Source: Oscillospiraceae bacterium (GTDB lineage Bacteria > Bacillota > Clostridia > WRCU01). From it: 12,567 nt of DNA. This document shows, in pieces, positions 7,801 to 12,507 of this stretch. The stretch lies in NCBI GenBank assembly GCA_009783805.1, contig WRCU01000018.1:1-12567 (forward strand). The letters are read 5' to 3'. Numbering within the stretch: the first letter of the stretch is position 1; each line of letters opens with the position of its first letter. Under the pieces are notes generated by a model, which was given only the letters and a program-made list of their open reading frames with translations, was not told the origin of the DNA and did no database searches. The translations under genes were made by a program, and so were the position numbers.

Positions 7801-7880
7801 CCCACGCACGAAAGGGCGAGCGCCGCGCAGACCGCGGCCGCCAACGCCCTAATCCGTACCCAGCGAGCCTTATGCCCCAT
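4872..7880 (-). CDS. Large surface protein: N-terminal SLH region plus about eight beta-rich modules
   Basis: A 1002-residue exported protein. The signal peptide is residues 1-25; LALSC could be a lipobox with Cys 25 at +1, but its -3 residue is Ala, so a type I signal peptide is also possible. SLH-type sequence covers about 55-265, with recognisable pieces at 57-115 (SYTDVGGLSESVRQAIYQAG) and 205-265 (ISSFSDLRRIKPEYAPYVEA, then FSQAAVVLKNA). From about 270 to the end, roughly eight modules of 70-100 residues recur. Each opens with a G.V..I strand and closes with a GD or RNGD turn and a hydrophobic strand (for example LREGDRISFIV, LRDGDRVKVLL, IRNGDVAYVV, LEPGDRILAL). I know no name for this module. 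A rod-like, wall-bound surface protein is the best inference. Start ATG 7880 follows GGGTGAGG. The next SLH gene is 35 bp downstream. Confidence 0.85.
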   Translation of the reverse strand: MGHKARWVRIRALAAAVCAALALSCVGGSAPSAAPSGNDAAVYRGIAQAEGMLRNISYTDVGGLSESVRQAIYQAGALSIIDRQNPSVAFEPQRAMTRMQALSVCLAAGGYSAEAQMAGEALNAARPPAQRKAEAVAVWEDGYAKIAGDLRILTKEELDDALLADQTAVREGGFLRDASVSKQELARYLAISLGLAPYYGRDMVISSFSDLRRIKPEYAPYVEAVVRERIMRGTAGGAFGADNAIAFSQAAVVLKNAEALILSRNGWKAHTGIVGSVTNARSAVGGGYVSSRSVSVTDGFGDLHRLTSRTVTGSGGGALSEETGEGEPYRDNDYVVYKNQKAGLSETLREGDRISFIVGAAGEVLFVSVISNVNDTRYLAAKLNFVDAQAGEMGVSPYFRLDLPDLSLVGGSVDFGSTFAENVHQTYAYDPKVQVTIDGAGAGVHALRAGMNLILTISGNKVVAARTFEDGLNREYGVVTGIVEENNTALGYITLYNANGGSEDWDRPYRLRTYTYSRTDGFEVLRNYYRGDMGDVLAGDTAFIKLGKDGSILGVSAVDNYVSRYGEVKSVSRSEIVIGFEGGFQQIFPLTPDILVVSEKCVVDAGALRDGDRVKVLLQRTEAYDAIREITIEGSRHHVTSVYKGTVLSGEKVSGRIVTQNLRRLVKGDWTLTDQKGVTDLRMAESCRIYADGRLVSLETVNKYYVRREAYMAVERDYGGEERIVMVSFRGRLETEDYVYDGEVRNLSAGGGEFGMSRLDHKVGFDESSIIVKDNRLVLGSSIRNGDVAYVVANMSHATMGYMAGVIEIGGRTGDVPFQIYRGRVSAINVARSVTLASFSQYVEPRWEFANTPKTFTITDRTRVVTDEGVVSVRDFRGFGPDSYLNSTVYVISNDVEALLISTAPYGAFNLRGVLAAPEGGAAAAGQGDGASFLLREATRYLPVDRVWVAVRDVEVTVGLGCVIIRNGAVATPDELEPGDRILALRGDETDESALYVVIVEG

Positions 7881-7968
7881 GCCTCACCCATTCCCCTCGG
7901 CCATCGTTTCGGCGGCCATCAATTAATACTTCGCCTGGGAGCGAGCACCGCGGCCCTAACCCCGCCCC

Positions 7969-8016
7969 GGGGTCCATCCTAAAATCCGATCCGGGGGCCA
8001 CCCTAAATCCGACCCG
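7969..8016. repeat. Imperfect tandem direct repeat, two units of 23-25 bp
   Basis: Unit one (7969-7993) and unit two (7994-8016) share the pattern GGGG-CCA-CCTAAA-TCCGA-CCG, differing by a few substitutions and a two-base length difference. They abut directly, about 90 bp upstream of the 1002-aa SLH gene. They may be regulator sites or a remnant of a longer repeat. Confidence 0.7.
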
Positions 8017-8126
8017 CGGCCGCCGCTATCCTGATCAACGGCCTCGGCGTCCATGCCGCACACGTGCCTGGCCCAGCATGGCCGCCCTTCTTTTAATATA
8101 TCGGCATGCGCGCCGCCCATGCTTAA

Positions 8127-8156
8127 GGCGCCGGGCCGACGGGCCGGCCCGGCGCC
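8127..8156 (-). terminator. Perfect 12-bp GC hairpin after the DUF6514-like gene
   Basis: GGCGCCGGGCCG and CGGCCCGGCGCC form a perfect 12-bp stem with a 6-nt loop, ending 12 bp past the stop codon at 8169. On the minus strand the next bases are TTAAGC, so the T tract is short; an AT-rich ATATATTAAAA follows about 20 nt later. It probably ends or stabilises the upstream transcript. Confidence 0.6.
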
Positions 8157-8168
8157 GCCGCCGGCACC

Positions 8169-8573
8169 TCAGACGAGCATGTCCTCCAGCACGCACCCCA
8201 GCGTCGTGGGTGTGACGGTGCAGCGCGCCAGCAAGGCGACGATCCCCGCCGCCGCCTCGCGGCTGTCCGTTATTCCGTGGTAGGCGGCGACCTCCGTGCC
8301 CAACTCGATGCCCGGGCTCCTCTTCAATATCTCCACCCCATAGGAGCCGGCCCCGCCATGCGCTTCGGGCCCGTACGCCCCCGTCGCGGGGCCGGGGTCC
8401 GCCCTAGGGCCGCCGTCATCCCAGCCGTAATCCCTGCCGTCGTCCCCGCCATAGTCCCTACCGTCGTCCCTATCCTCGATAATGTAGTATTCCAGCTCAA
8501 ACGCCCGCATCCCCCCGCCTTCCGCCTCACGTCCAATACGCAGCCGCTTCCAAAGTATTTTTGTTGTTTTCAT
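8169..8573 (-). CDS. DUF6514-like small protein with Asp/Gly/Tyr-rich insert
   Basis: A 134-residue protein of unknown function, apparently cytoplasmic. Two blocks resemble the DUF6514 family of Clostridia as I recall it: LEYYIIED (27-34) near the N-terminus, and a C-terminal half with YGVEILK (78-84), GITDSREAAAGIVALLARCTVTP (100-122) and a final VLEDML. Between them, residues 35-77 are a low-complexity insert starting with an 8-residue repeat (DDGRDYGG, DDGRDYGW, then a partial DDGG). The start is taken as ATG 8573 because AAGGAG lies 8 nt upstream. An internal ATG at 8510, before the conserved LEYY block, is a weaker alternative (113 aa) and would drop a basic 21-residue extension. It is a single-gene unit with its own strong promoter and a hairpin after it. 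The family match is from memory and not certain. Confidence 0.7.
   Translation of the reverse strand: MKTTKILWKRLRIGREAEGGGMRAFELEYYIIEDRDDGRDYGGDDGRDYGWDDGGPRADPGPATGAYGPEAHGGAGSYGVEILKRSPGIELGTEVAAYHGITDSREAAAGIVALLARCTVTPTTLGCVLEDMLV
8413..8470 (-). repeat. 24-bp in-gene tandem repeat
   Basis: Units begin at 8413, 8437 and 8461 with a 24-base period (about 2.4 copies), keeping frame and encoding the 8-residue DDGRDYG(G/W) repeat of the DUF6514-like protein. Such tracts can change copy number by slippage without breaking the reading frame. Confidence 0.7.
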
Positions 8574-8581
8574 AGGAATGG

Positions 8582-8587
8582 CTCCTT
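8582..8587 (-). promoter_or_regulatory. Strong Shine-Dalgarno site deciding the DUF6514-like start
   Basis: AAGGAG lies 8 nt before ATG 8573. The first codons of that frame are A-rich (AAA ACA ACA AAA), which suits efficient initiation. The competing ATG 8510 has only a G-run directly upstream. Confidence 0.7.
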
Positions 8588-8610
8588 CGCTTGGTTTTTG
8601 AGCGCCGACC

Positions 8611-8626
8611 CCATGGTTCGCCATGG
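8611..8626 (-). promoter_or_regulatory. CCATGG hairpin in the DUF6514-like leader
   Basis: CCATGG, CGAA, CCATGG on the minus strand forms a 6-bp stem with a CGAA tetraloop, midway in the roughly 98-nt leader. It is followed by a short A-run rather than a T tract, so it is not a terminator. Role unknown. Confidence 0.35.
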
Positions 8627-8677
8627 CCTTACGCAACCCCCCCCATCACGTCGTCGTCGGTGCGTCAATATGACTAT

Positions 8678-8706
8678 ATTATAACAGTATAATTACATAC
8701 ATGCAA
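8678..8706 (-). promoter_or_regulatory. Extended -10 promoter of the DUF6514-like gene
   Basis: On the minus strand a perfect TATAAT (8678-8683) is preceded by TGT, giving an extended -10 (TGnTATAAT). It lies 17 bp from TTGCAT (8701-8706), which keeps only the TTG of the -35 consensus. The predicted start is near 8671, giving a leader of about 98 nt to ATG 8573. Confidence 0.75.
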
Positions 8707-8722
8707 TAATTATTTAACATGC
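8699..8722. repeat. GCATGT direct repeat overlapping the -35 box
   Basis: On the minus strand GCATGT occurs at 8717-8722 and again at 8699-8704, 18 bp apart. The second copy overlaps the TTGCAT -35 box, so the pair could be regulator sites. Two short AT-rich matches could also be chance. Confidence 0.35.
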
Positions 8723-8729
8723 TTAATAG

Positions 8730-8781
8730 ATTGGTAATATTGGTATCTATCAAGATAAAATAAATGGTCTATATATAGATA
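8730..8781. repeat. Short direct and inverted repeats upstream of the DUF6514-like promoter
   Basis: ATTGGTA occurs twice at a 9-bp interval (8730-8736 and 8739-8745). TATCTAT (8744-8750) is matched by its inverse ATAGATA (8775-8781). They lie 24-75 bp upstream of the -35 box, a place for activator sites, but AT-rich sequence produces such matches easily. Confidence 0.3.
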
Positions 8782-8790
8782 AATTAATCC

Positions 8791-8830
8791 TTTAAATAAA
8801 AGAAGCGGCACGCCGCAAGGGCCGCGCCGC
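8791..8830 (-). terminator. Intrinsic terminator of the rpsF-dnaB operon
   Basis: On the minus strand GCGGCGCG (8823-8830) pairs with CGTGCCGC (8805-8812), eight pairs including one G-T, around a 10-nt loop. It is followed at once by TTCTTTTATTTAAA. It lies 30 bp past the dnaB stop codon. Confidence 0.8.
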
Positions 8831-8859
8831 ACGCCGATCCGCGGGGGGGGGTACCGCGA

Positions 8860-10278
8860 TCAAGGCTTCAGCTCCTTGCGGACCATGAAACCGTTCGCGT
8901 CATACTCATATAATTCCGACTCCACCGACGACCCGTCGAAGCCGGCGAACCTGATGTCGATGTCCGTATATTTGGTGTACTGCGGCATCCAGCCTAGGTT
9001 CAGCTTGCCTATGGCCCCGTTCCTGTTCTTCGCGACGTTCACCTCGATGACGTTCTTCGTATCGCTCTCCTGGTCGTAGTAGTCCTCCCTGTAAAGGAAC
9101 ATGACTATGTCGGCGTCCTGCTCGATCGACCCCGACTCCTTCAGGTCGCTGAGCACGGGGCGCTTGTCCGACCGCTTGTCCGGCTCCCTGTTGAGCTGCG
9201 AAAGGCAGATGATGGGGACCTTGAGCTCCATCGCCGTCATCTTCAGGAACCGCGACATCTCCGAGACCTCCTGGTGCCTGGCTTCATACCTGCGGCTGCC
9301 CTGCATCAGCTGCAGGTAGTCTATGACGACGAGGCCGATCCCCTGCTCGAGCTTCAGCCTCAGGCACTTGCCCCTGACCTCCGCGACCGAAATGCCCGGC
9401 GTGTCGTCGATGAACACCTTCGCCCGCGACAGCGGGTGGACGCTGTCGGAGATCCTCGCCCAGTCCCCGACGGTCAGCCTGCCGTGCTTTATGTCCATGC
9501 TGTCCACCATCGCCTCGCAGCACAGCATCCTCATCGCGAGCTGCTCCTTGGTCATCTCGAGGTTGAATATGGCGACGGGGATCCCCTCGGCCACGGCGGC
9601 GTGCATGGCGATGTTGAGTGCGAAGGCCGTCTTGCCGACCGTCGGGCGTGCCGCTATGTATATGAGGTCGGACTTTTGGAACCCGGACGTGACTTCGTCG
9701 AGGCCCTTGAAGCCGCTGGGCACCCCGAGCAGCCTCCCGCGGTTCCTGTGCAGCTCGCTGATGTACTCCAGCGTGGAGGCCAGCACGGCCTTGAAATCGG
9801 CGACGCCCTTGACCCTGCCCTCGCTCGACAGCTCGAACACGGTCCGCTGCGCCTTCATGAGGATGTCCGCGGCGTCCAGGTCCTCCCCGTAGCACTGCTC
9901 CGACATGTCGGAGGCCACCTTGATCAGGCTGCGCAGGAGGGCCTTGTCCCTGACTATCCTGGCGTAGTTGCGCGCGTTGCTTATGGAAGGCACGTAGGCG
10001 GCCATCGACGAGAGGAACTCTATGCCCCCGACCTTGTCCAGCGTCCCCCTGGCCTTGAGCCTGTCCGTCACCGTGATGATGTCCACGGGCGTCGAGGAGA
10101 AGAAAAGGTCTATCATGGCCTCGAAGGCCTCGCGATGGTCGTCCCGGTAGAAGTCGCCCTTGTCGAGCGTCTCCACGGCAATGGAGACGGCCTCCTTGTC
10201 GAGCAGCATGGCGCCGAGCATGCTCTGCTCCGCCTCGTTAGAGTGGGGCGGGACCCTGTTCCTGACGGATGCGCTCAT
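8860..10278 (-). CDS. dnaB: Replicative DNA helicase DnaB
   Basis: The 472-residue hexameric helicase that unwinds DNA ahead of the replication fork (named dnaC in Bacillus). The N-terminal domain covers about 8-110 (VPPHSNEAEQSMLGAML). The RecA-like ATPase follows, with Walker A ARPTVGKT (210-217), catalytic Glu in NLEMT (about 241), Walker B LVVIDYLQLM (316-325), SQLNR (360-364), the LKESGSIEQDAD block (379-390) and the arginine-finger region AKNRNG (416-421). Length is normal for the family. The P-loop has Thr-Val where Ser-Met or Gly-Met is usual, a conservative change. Start ATG 10278 has GGGAGG 5 nt upstream. It is the last gene of its operon, 27 bp after rplI, and is followed by a terminator. 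Confidence 0.98.
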   Translation of the reverse strand: MSASVRNRVPPHSNEAEQSMLGAMLLDKEAVSIAVETLDKGDFYRDDHREAFEAMIDLFFSSTPVDIITVTDRLKARGTLDKVGGIEFLSSMAAYVPSISNARNYARIVRDKALLRSLIKVASDMSEQCYGEDLDAADILMKAQRTVFELSSEGRVKGVADFKAVLASTLEYISELHRNRGRLLGVPSGFKGLDEVTSGFQKSDLIYIAARPTVGKTAFALNIAMHAAVAEGIPVAIFNLEMTKEQLAMRMLCCEAMVDSMDIKHGRLTVGDWARISDSVHPLSRAKVFIDDTPGISVAEVRGKCLRLKLEQGIGLVVIDYLQLMQGSRRYEARHQEVSEMSRFLKMTAMELKVPIICLSQLNREPDKRSDKRPVLSDLKESGSIEQDADIVMFLYREDYYDQESDTKNVIEVNVAKNRNGAIGKLNLGWMPQYTKYTDIDIRFAGFDGSSVESELYEYDANGFMVRKELKP

Positions 10279-10305
10279 ACCGGCCTCCCAGGCGCGGCCG
10301 CGGGC

Positions 10306-10755
10306 CTACTGCATGGGCGTGACCAGCAGCCGCAGCGTGACCTTGACCCCTTGGTGGAGCCTTACCTCGACTTCGTGCTCGCCCGTGTTCCGTATGGGCT
10401 CTTTGATGACTATCTTCTTCCTGTCCACCTCGATCGAATGGTCGCCGCTCAGCCTCTCGCTGATCTCCTGCGTGGTAATCGAGCCGAACAGCCTGCCGTT
10501 CTCCCCGGCCTTGACCGGCACCTTCAGCACGATCCCGCTCAGGCGGCCTTCGAACCCCACCGCCTTCTCGAGCTCCCTGTCGCGCTTGCTCTGCTCCGCC
10601 TGTTTCCTGGTCTTCATGACGTTCAGGTTGTCGCTGGTGGCCGTGACCGCCATCCCCCTGGGCAGCAGGAAGTTCCTGGCGTACCCGTCGCTCACGTCCA
10701 CCATGTCCTCGGCCTTGCCCAGACCCTTCACGTCCTGCTTCAGGATGACCTTCAT
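10306..10755 (-). CDS. rplI: 50S ribosomal protein L9
   Basis: A 149-residue ribosomal protein that binds 23S rRNA near the base of the L1 stalk. It begins with the hallmark MKVILKQDVKGLGKAEDMVDVSDGYARNFLLPRG, followed by the long connecting helix (about 41-74) and a C-terminal domain with GRLFGSITTQEI (about 87-98). Length is standard. ATG 10755 is chosen from family alignment; the frame stays open upstream but the extra sequence falls in the intergenic hairpin region. Only a G-run at imperfect spacing serves as ribosome binding site. It lies 148 bp after rpsR, the largest gap in the operon, and 27 bp before dnaB. Confidence 0.97.
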   Translation of the reverse strand: MKVILKQDVKGLGKAEDMVDVSDGYARNFLLPRGMAVTATSDNLNVMKTRKQAEQSKRDRELEKAVGFEGRLSGIVLKVPVKAGENGRLFGSITTQEISERLSGDHSIEVDRKKIVIKEPIRNTGEHEVEVRLHQGVKVTLRLLVTPMQ

Positions 10756-10800
10756 GAGCACGCCCCCCCATATTCCGTCGTCATGCGCCGCTATCGCCCG

Positions 10801-10853
10801 CCCAAAACGAAACGAAGGCCGGGGTGGCCGTAAGCCGGCGCACATACGGCCTT
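10801..10853 (-). terminator. Overlapping hairpins with T-rich tail between rpsR and rplI
   Basis: On the minus strand AAGGCCG (10847-10853) can pair with CGGCCTT (10815-10821), giving a 7-bp stem directly followed by CGTTTCGTTTT, terminator-like. Alternatively GGCCGTA (10845-10851) pairs with TACGGCC (10826-10832), also 7 bp. The two use the same bases at 10847-10851, so only one can form. This could be partial termination or attenuation between S18 and L9. The terminator form has a long 25-nt loop, so its strength is doubtful. Confidence 0.45.
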
Positions 10854-10903
10854 TCGCAATCAATCGTTTGGCGGCGGCTCTACGCGGCCCGCCAGGCCGG
10901 CCC

Positions 10904-11197
10904 TCAGTCGATGGAGTATGGAAGCAGGGCCAGGTGCCTCGCCCTCTTGATGGCGACCGTCACCAGCCTCTGGTGTTTCGCGCAGTTGCCGGAGACCCTC
11001 CTCGGCAGGATCTTGCCGCGCTCCATCGAGATGTACTTCCTCATCTTCATGGGGTCCTTGTAGTCGATCTCGACCTTGTCCATGCAGAAGTTACATATCT
11101 TCCTCTTCTTCTTCTGCTTCACGCGCGGCGGCCTCTTGCCCTTCAAGTCGCCCCTGTCCCCCTCCTTGCCCTGCGCCTTGTCACGCTTCCTCTCCAT
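10904..11197 (-). CDS. rpsR: 30S ribosomal protein S18, zinc-binding form
   Basis: A 97-residue ribosomal protein that pairs with S6 on the central domain of 16S rRNA. The conserved core is clear: [20 protein letters not shown] at about 29-48, then [31 protein letters not shown] at about 64-94. Cys 35, Cys 38, Cys 72 and His 75 make a likely zinc site, seen in the C-plus form of S18; many bacteria have lost it. The N-terminal 28 residues are a charged Lys/Arg/Asp/Gly extension, slightly longer than usual. Start ATG 11197 follows GGGAGATAGGGCGAG. It is 82 bp after ssb in the operon. Confidence 0.97.
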   Translation of the reverse strand: MERKRDKAQGKEGDRGDLKGKRPPRVKQKKKRKICNFCMDKVEIDYKDPMKMRKYISMERGKILPRRVSGNCAKHQRLVTVAIKRARHLALLPYSID

Positions 11198-11279
11198 CTC
11201 GCCCTATCTCCCGTCCTTTATCGTCGTTTATCGCCCCACCCGCCGCCAAGGCGGATGGCGCCCGTTCGGCCCGGCCTCT

Positions 11280-11732
11280 CTAGAAAGGCAGGTCGTCCTC
11301 CTCGAACGCGTCCGGCATCCCCGCGCCGAACCCGTCGTCGCCGTAGTCCTTCTCGGTCAGCCTGCCCGTCGGCTTGGGACCCGGCCCCGCCGCCGGATAC
11401 CCGCCGGCTGCATCCTTCTTGCTGTCGGCGAAGTAGGCCTCGTCGGCCACGACGTCCGTCGCGTAACGCCTCTGGCCCTCCGCGTCCTGCCAGGAGCGCG
11501 TCTGTATTCTGCCGACCACGGCCACCTGCTGGCCTTTCCTGAAGTAATTGGAACAAAACTCGGCGAGCTTGCTGAACGTGACTACTTGGATGAAGTCAGC
11601 CTGCCTCTCCTCGCCGGCCTTCTGGAACCTCCTGTTTACCGCCAGGGTGTATGTCGTGACCACCACCGACGCGCTCGTCGTCTTGGTCTCCGGATCCTTG
11701 GTGAGCCGGCCCATTAAGATTACCTTGTTCAC
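11280..11732 (-). CDS. ssb: Single-stranded DNA-binding protein
   Basis: A 150-residue SSB that coats single-stranded DNA in replication and repair. The OB fold covers about 1-105 (NKVILMGRLTKDPE, then FIQVVTFSKLAEFCSNYFRKGQQVAVVGRIQTRSW). A Gly/Pro-rich linker and an acidic tail follow, ending in DDLPF, the tip that recruits partner proteins. The chosen start is GTG 11732, because family members begin M-N-K-V. An in-frame ATG at 11783 would add 17 residues and overlap rpsF. Its placement between rpsF and rpsR is the classic bacterial order. SD support for the GTG is modest (GGGGGCGA), so coupling with rpsF 34 bp upstream is likely. Confidence 0.97.
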   Translation of the reverse strand: MNKVILMGRLTKDPETKTTSASVVVTTYTLAVNRRFQKAGEERQADFIQVVTFSKLAEFCSNYFRKGQQVAVVGRIQTRSWQDAEGQRRYATDVVADEAYFADSKKDAAGGYPAAGPGPKPTGRLTEKDYGDDGFGAGMPDAFEEDDLPF

Positions 11733-11766
11733 GCGACCATCGCCCCCGTTTCCCCGTATCTTTGCC

Positions 11767-12048
11767 TTACAGACGTATGACAAGGTACCGGATCACGTTC
11801 TCGGTTATGCTGAGCACGCGTTCCAGCTCCTTGGGGAAGTCCTGCCTCGCCTCAAAGACCGTGTAAGTGTAGTGGCCGTCGTTGACGTAGTTGATGGGGT
11901 AGGCCAGCCTCTTCACGCCCCAGTCGTCGAACTTCTCCAGCGTGGCGGACGACTCTATGAGCGCCTTGACCCTCTCGACGATGGGGGTGACCTTCTCCTC
12001 CCCTATCTCGGCGTTCACGATGAATATGGCCTCATACCTGTTTGCCAT
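11767..12048 (-). CDS. rpsF: 30S ribosomal protein S6
   Basis: A 93-residue ribosomal protein, normal length, first gene of the operon. Family features are the start MANRYEAIFIVNAEI, the central WGVKRLAYPINYVNDGHYTYTVFEA (43-67) and the C-terminal helix and strand ERVLSITENVIRYLVIRL. It forms a heterodimer with S18, encoded two genes downstream, and in many bacteria the pair represses its own mRNA. ATG 12048 is selected by family alignment; GGAGGAGGTG lies about 10 nt upstream. A GTG codon starting an in-frame extension at 12075 lies upstream of that site and is rejected. Confidence 0.97.
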   Translation of the reverse strand: MANRYEAIFIVNAEIGEEKVTPIVERVKALIESSATLEKFDDWGVKRLAYPINYVNDGHYTYTVFEARQDFPKELERVLSITENVIRYLVIRL

Positions 12049-12079
12049 GGATATTAAGCACCTCCTCCCGGACATGATG

Positions 12080-12132
12080 GCCCTGCGACCTTACGGCGTG
12101 CCATACGGCACGCCGCCTTCTTCGCGCAGGGC
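12080..12132 (-). promoter_or_regulatory. Nested stem-loop leader of rpsF, candidate S6:S18-binding element
   Basis: The leader of about 94 nt holds an outer stem GCCCTGCG (12125-12132) with CGCAGGGC (12080-12087), 8 perfect pairs. Inside it is a stem CGGCGTGCC (12107-12115) with GGCACGCCG (12094-12102), 9 perfect pairs with a GTAT loop. The asymmetric internal loop is CGAAGAAGG on one side and TAAGGT on the other, with CCG at the edge of the inner stem. The published S6:S18 complex-binding motif in rpsF leaders is a CCG in a bulge between a stem and a hairpin; architecture and position fit here, but my pairing leaves the CCG base-paired. The ribosome binding site lies about 14 nt after the outer stem. 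Confidence 0.6.
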
Positions 12133-12148
12133 GAGGACGTAAAAGAAT

Positions 12149-12177
12149 ATCCTACCACGAAAGCCAGGGCTTGGCAA
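12149..12177 (-). promoter_or_regulatory. SigA-type promoter of the rpsF-ssb-rpsR-rplI-dnaB operon
   Basis: TTGCCA (12172-12177, five of six -35 bases) and TAGGAT (12149-12154, four of six -10 bases) are separated by exactly 17 bp on the minus strand. The predicted start is near 12142. The -35 box begins right after the stop codon of the septum protein gene. Confidence 0.7.
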
Positions 12178-12178
12178 G

Positions 12179-12460
12179 TCATTGACCCATGTCTATGAAA
12201 ACCTTCTCGCCGGGCCTGACCATGCCGAAGTGCGTCCTGGCTATCCTCTCTATATATTCGTCGGACCCGATGATGGCGAGCTCCTTCCTAAGCAGCCCCT
12301 GGCGCCTCTCCTCCGCGTGTATGCGCGCGGACAGGGCTGAAAGGGCCCTCTCGGCCTCCGCCTTCCTCATCTGCCTGTCCACGACCGAGAATGTCATGTT
12401 TATCGCCAATATAAGGAAGGCCACCCAAAGGAGGATCCTCCCCGCCTTGCCCTTCAGCAT
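12179..12460 (-). CDS. Septum formation initiator family protein (DivIC/FtsB/FtsL-like)
   Basis: A 93-residue single-pass membrane protein. A short basic cytoplasmic tail (LKGKAGR) leads to a membrane segment at about 8-27 (ILLWVAFLILAINMTFSVV) and a heptad-rich coiled coil at about 28-60. The conserved C-terminal motif is DEYIERIARTHFGMVRPGEKVF (67-88), typical of the DivIC/FtsB septum initiator family, which helps the divisome activate septal wall synthesis. The family is clear, but which member (DivIC or FtsL) is not. ATG 12460 is chosen because it gives a compact cytoplasmic tail and has GGCGGGGGG just upstream; the open frame beyond it has no such support. It has its own promoter and may read through into rpsF. 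Confidence 0.88.
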   Translation of the reverse strand: MLKGKAGRILLWVAFLILAINMTFSVVDRQMRKAEAERALSALSARIHAEERRQGLLRKELAIIGSDEYIERIARTHFGMVRPGEKVFIDMGQ

Positions 12461-12507
12461 AATTGCCCCCCGCCAAGCCGCGACGCGCGGACCTGCCCAT
12501 GGCATGA

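Larger units (their letters stand above)
7881..8168. other. 288-bp intergenic region between the DUF6514-like and SLH genes
   Basis: No gene is supported here. It holds the hairpin at 8127-8156, an imperfect tandem repeat at 7969-8016, and a repeated GATGGCCG (7898-7905 and 7913-7920, minus strand) in the leader of the SLH gene. I see no convincing SigA promoter for the SLH operon. A lone AT-rich TATTAA near 7925-7930 has no matching -35 box at 16-18 bp, so another sigma factor or read-through may supply transcription. Confidence 0.6.
8662..8802. other. AT-rich intergenic island
   Basis: About 140 bp with roughly four fifths A+T by eye, in strong contrast to the GC-rich surroundings. It contains the promoter of the DUF6514-like gene at one end, the T-rich tail of the dnaB terminator at the other, and several short repeats between. 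No coding frame or RNA gene is visible in it. Confidence 0.8.

Noticed and set aside
7884..7919. An 11-codon mini-frame ending 3 bp before the 1002-aa SLH start (minus strand)
   Set aside because: No ribosome binding site in front of it and no run of regulatory codons. The GATGGCCG direct repeat that creates its two ATGs is the more notable feature.
7071..7982. A 303-codon open frame on the plus strand opposite the start of the 1002-aa SLH gene
   Set aside because: Antisense shadow of a gene with a signal peptide and SLH domains; composition biased to Arg, Gly and Leu, no ribosome binding site or domain seen.
8597..8626. CCATGG hairpin considered as a terminator or riboswitch
   Set aside because: Only a 6-bp stem, no T tract on the minus strand, and no extended conserved fold around it.
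8662..8802. AT-rich island considered as a replication origin or a transferred fragment
   Set aside because: No DnaA-box cluster, dnaA/dnaN genes, integrase or attachment repeats. Promoter and terminator content is enough to explain it.
9274..10833. A 519-codon open frame on the plus strand, opposite dnaB and rplI
   Set aside because: It lies antisense to two certain genes, its product is Arg/His/Val-rich with no recognisable domain, and such frames are common opposite GC-rich genes.
11231..11262. CCGCCTTGGCGG inverted repeat between ssb and rpsR considered as a terminator
   Set aside because: The loop would be only two bases and no T tract follows; the downstream gene is part of the same operon.
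10160..11542. A 460-codon plus-strand frame across dnaB, rplI, rpsR and ssb
   Set aside because: It crosses four certain genes and their gaps on the opposite strand and ends in Arg/Pro/Ser-rich low-complexity sequence.
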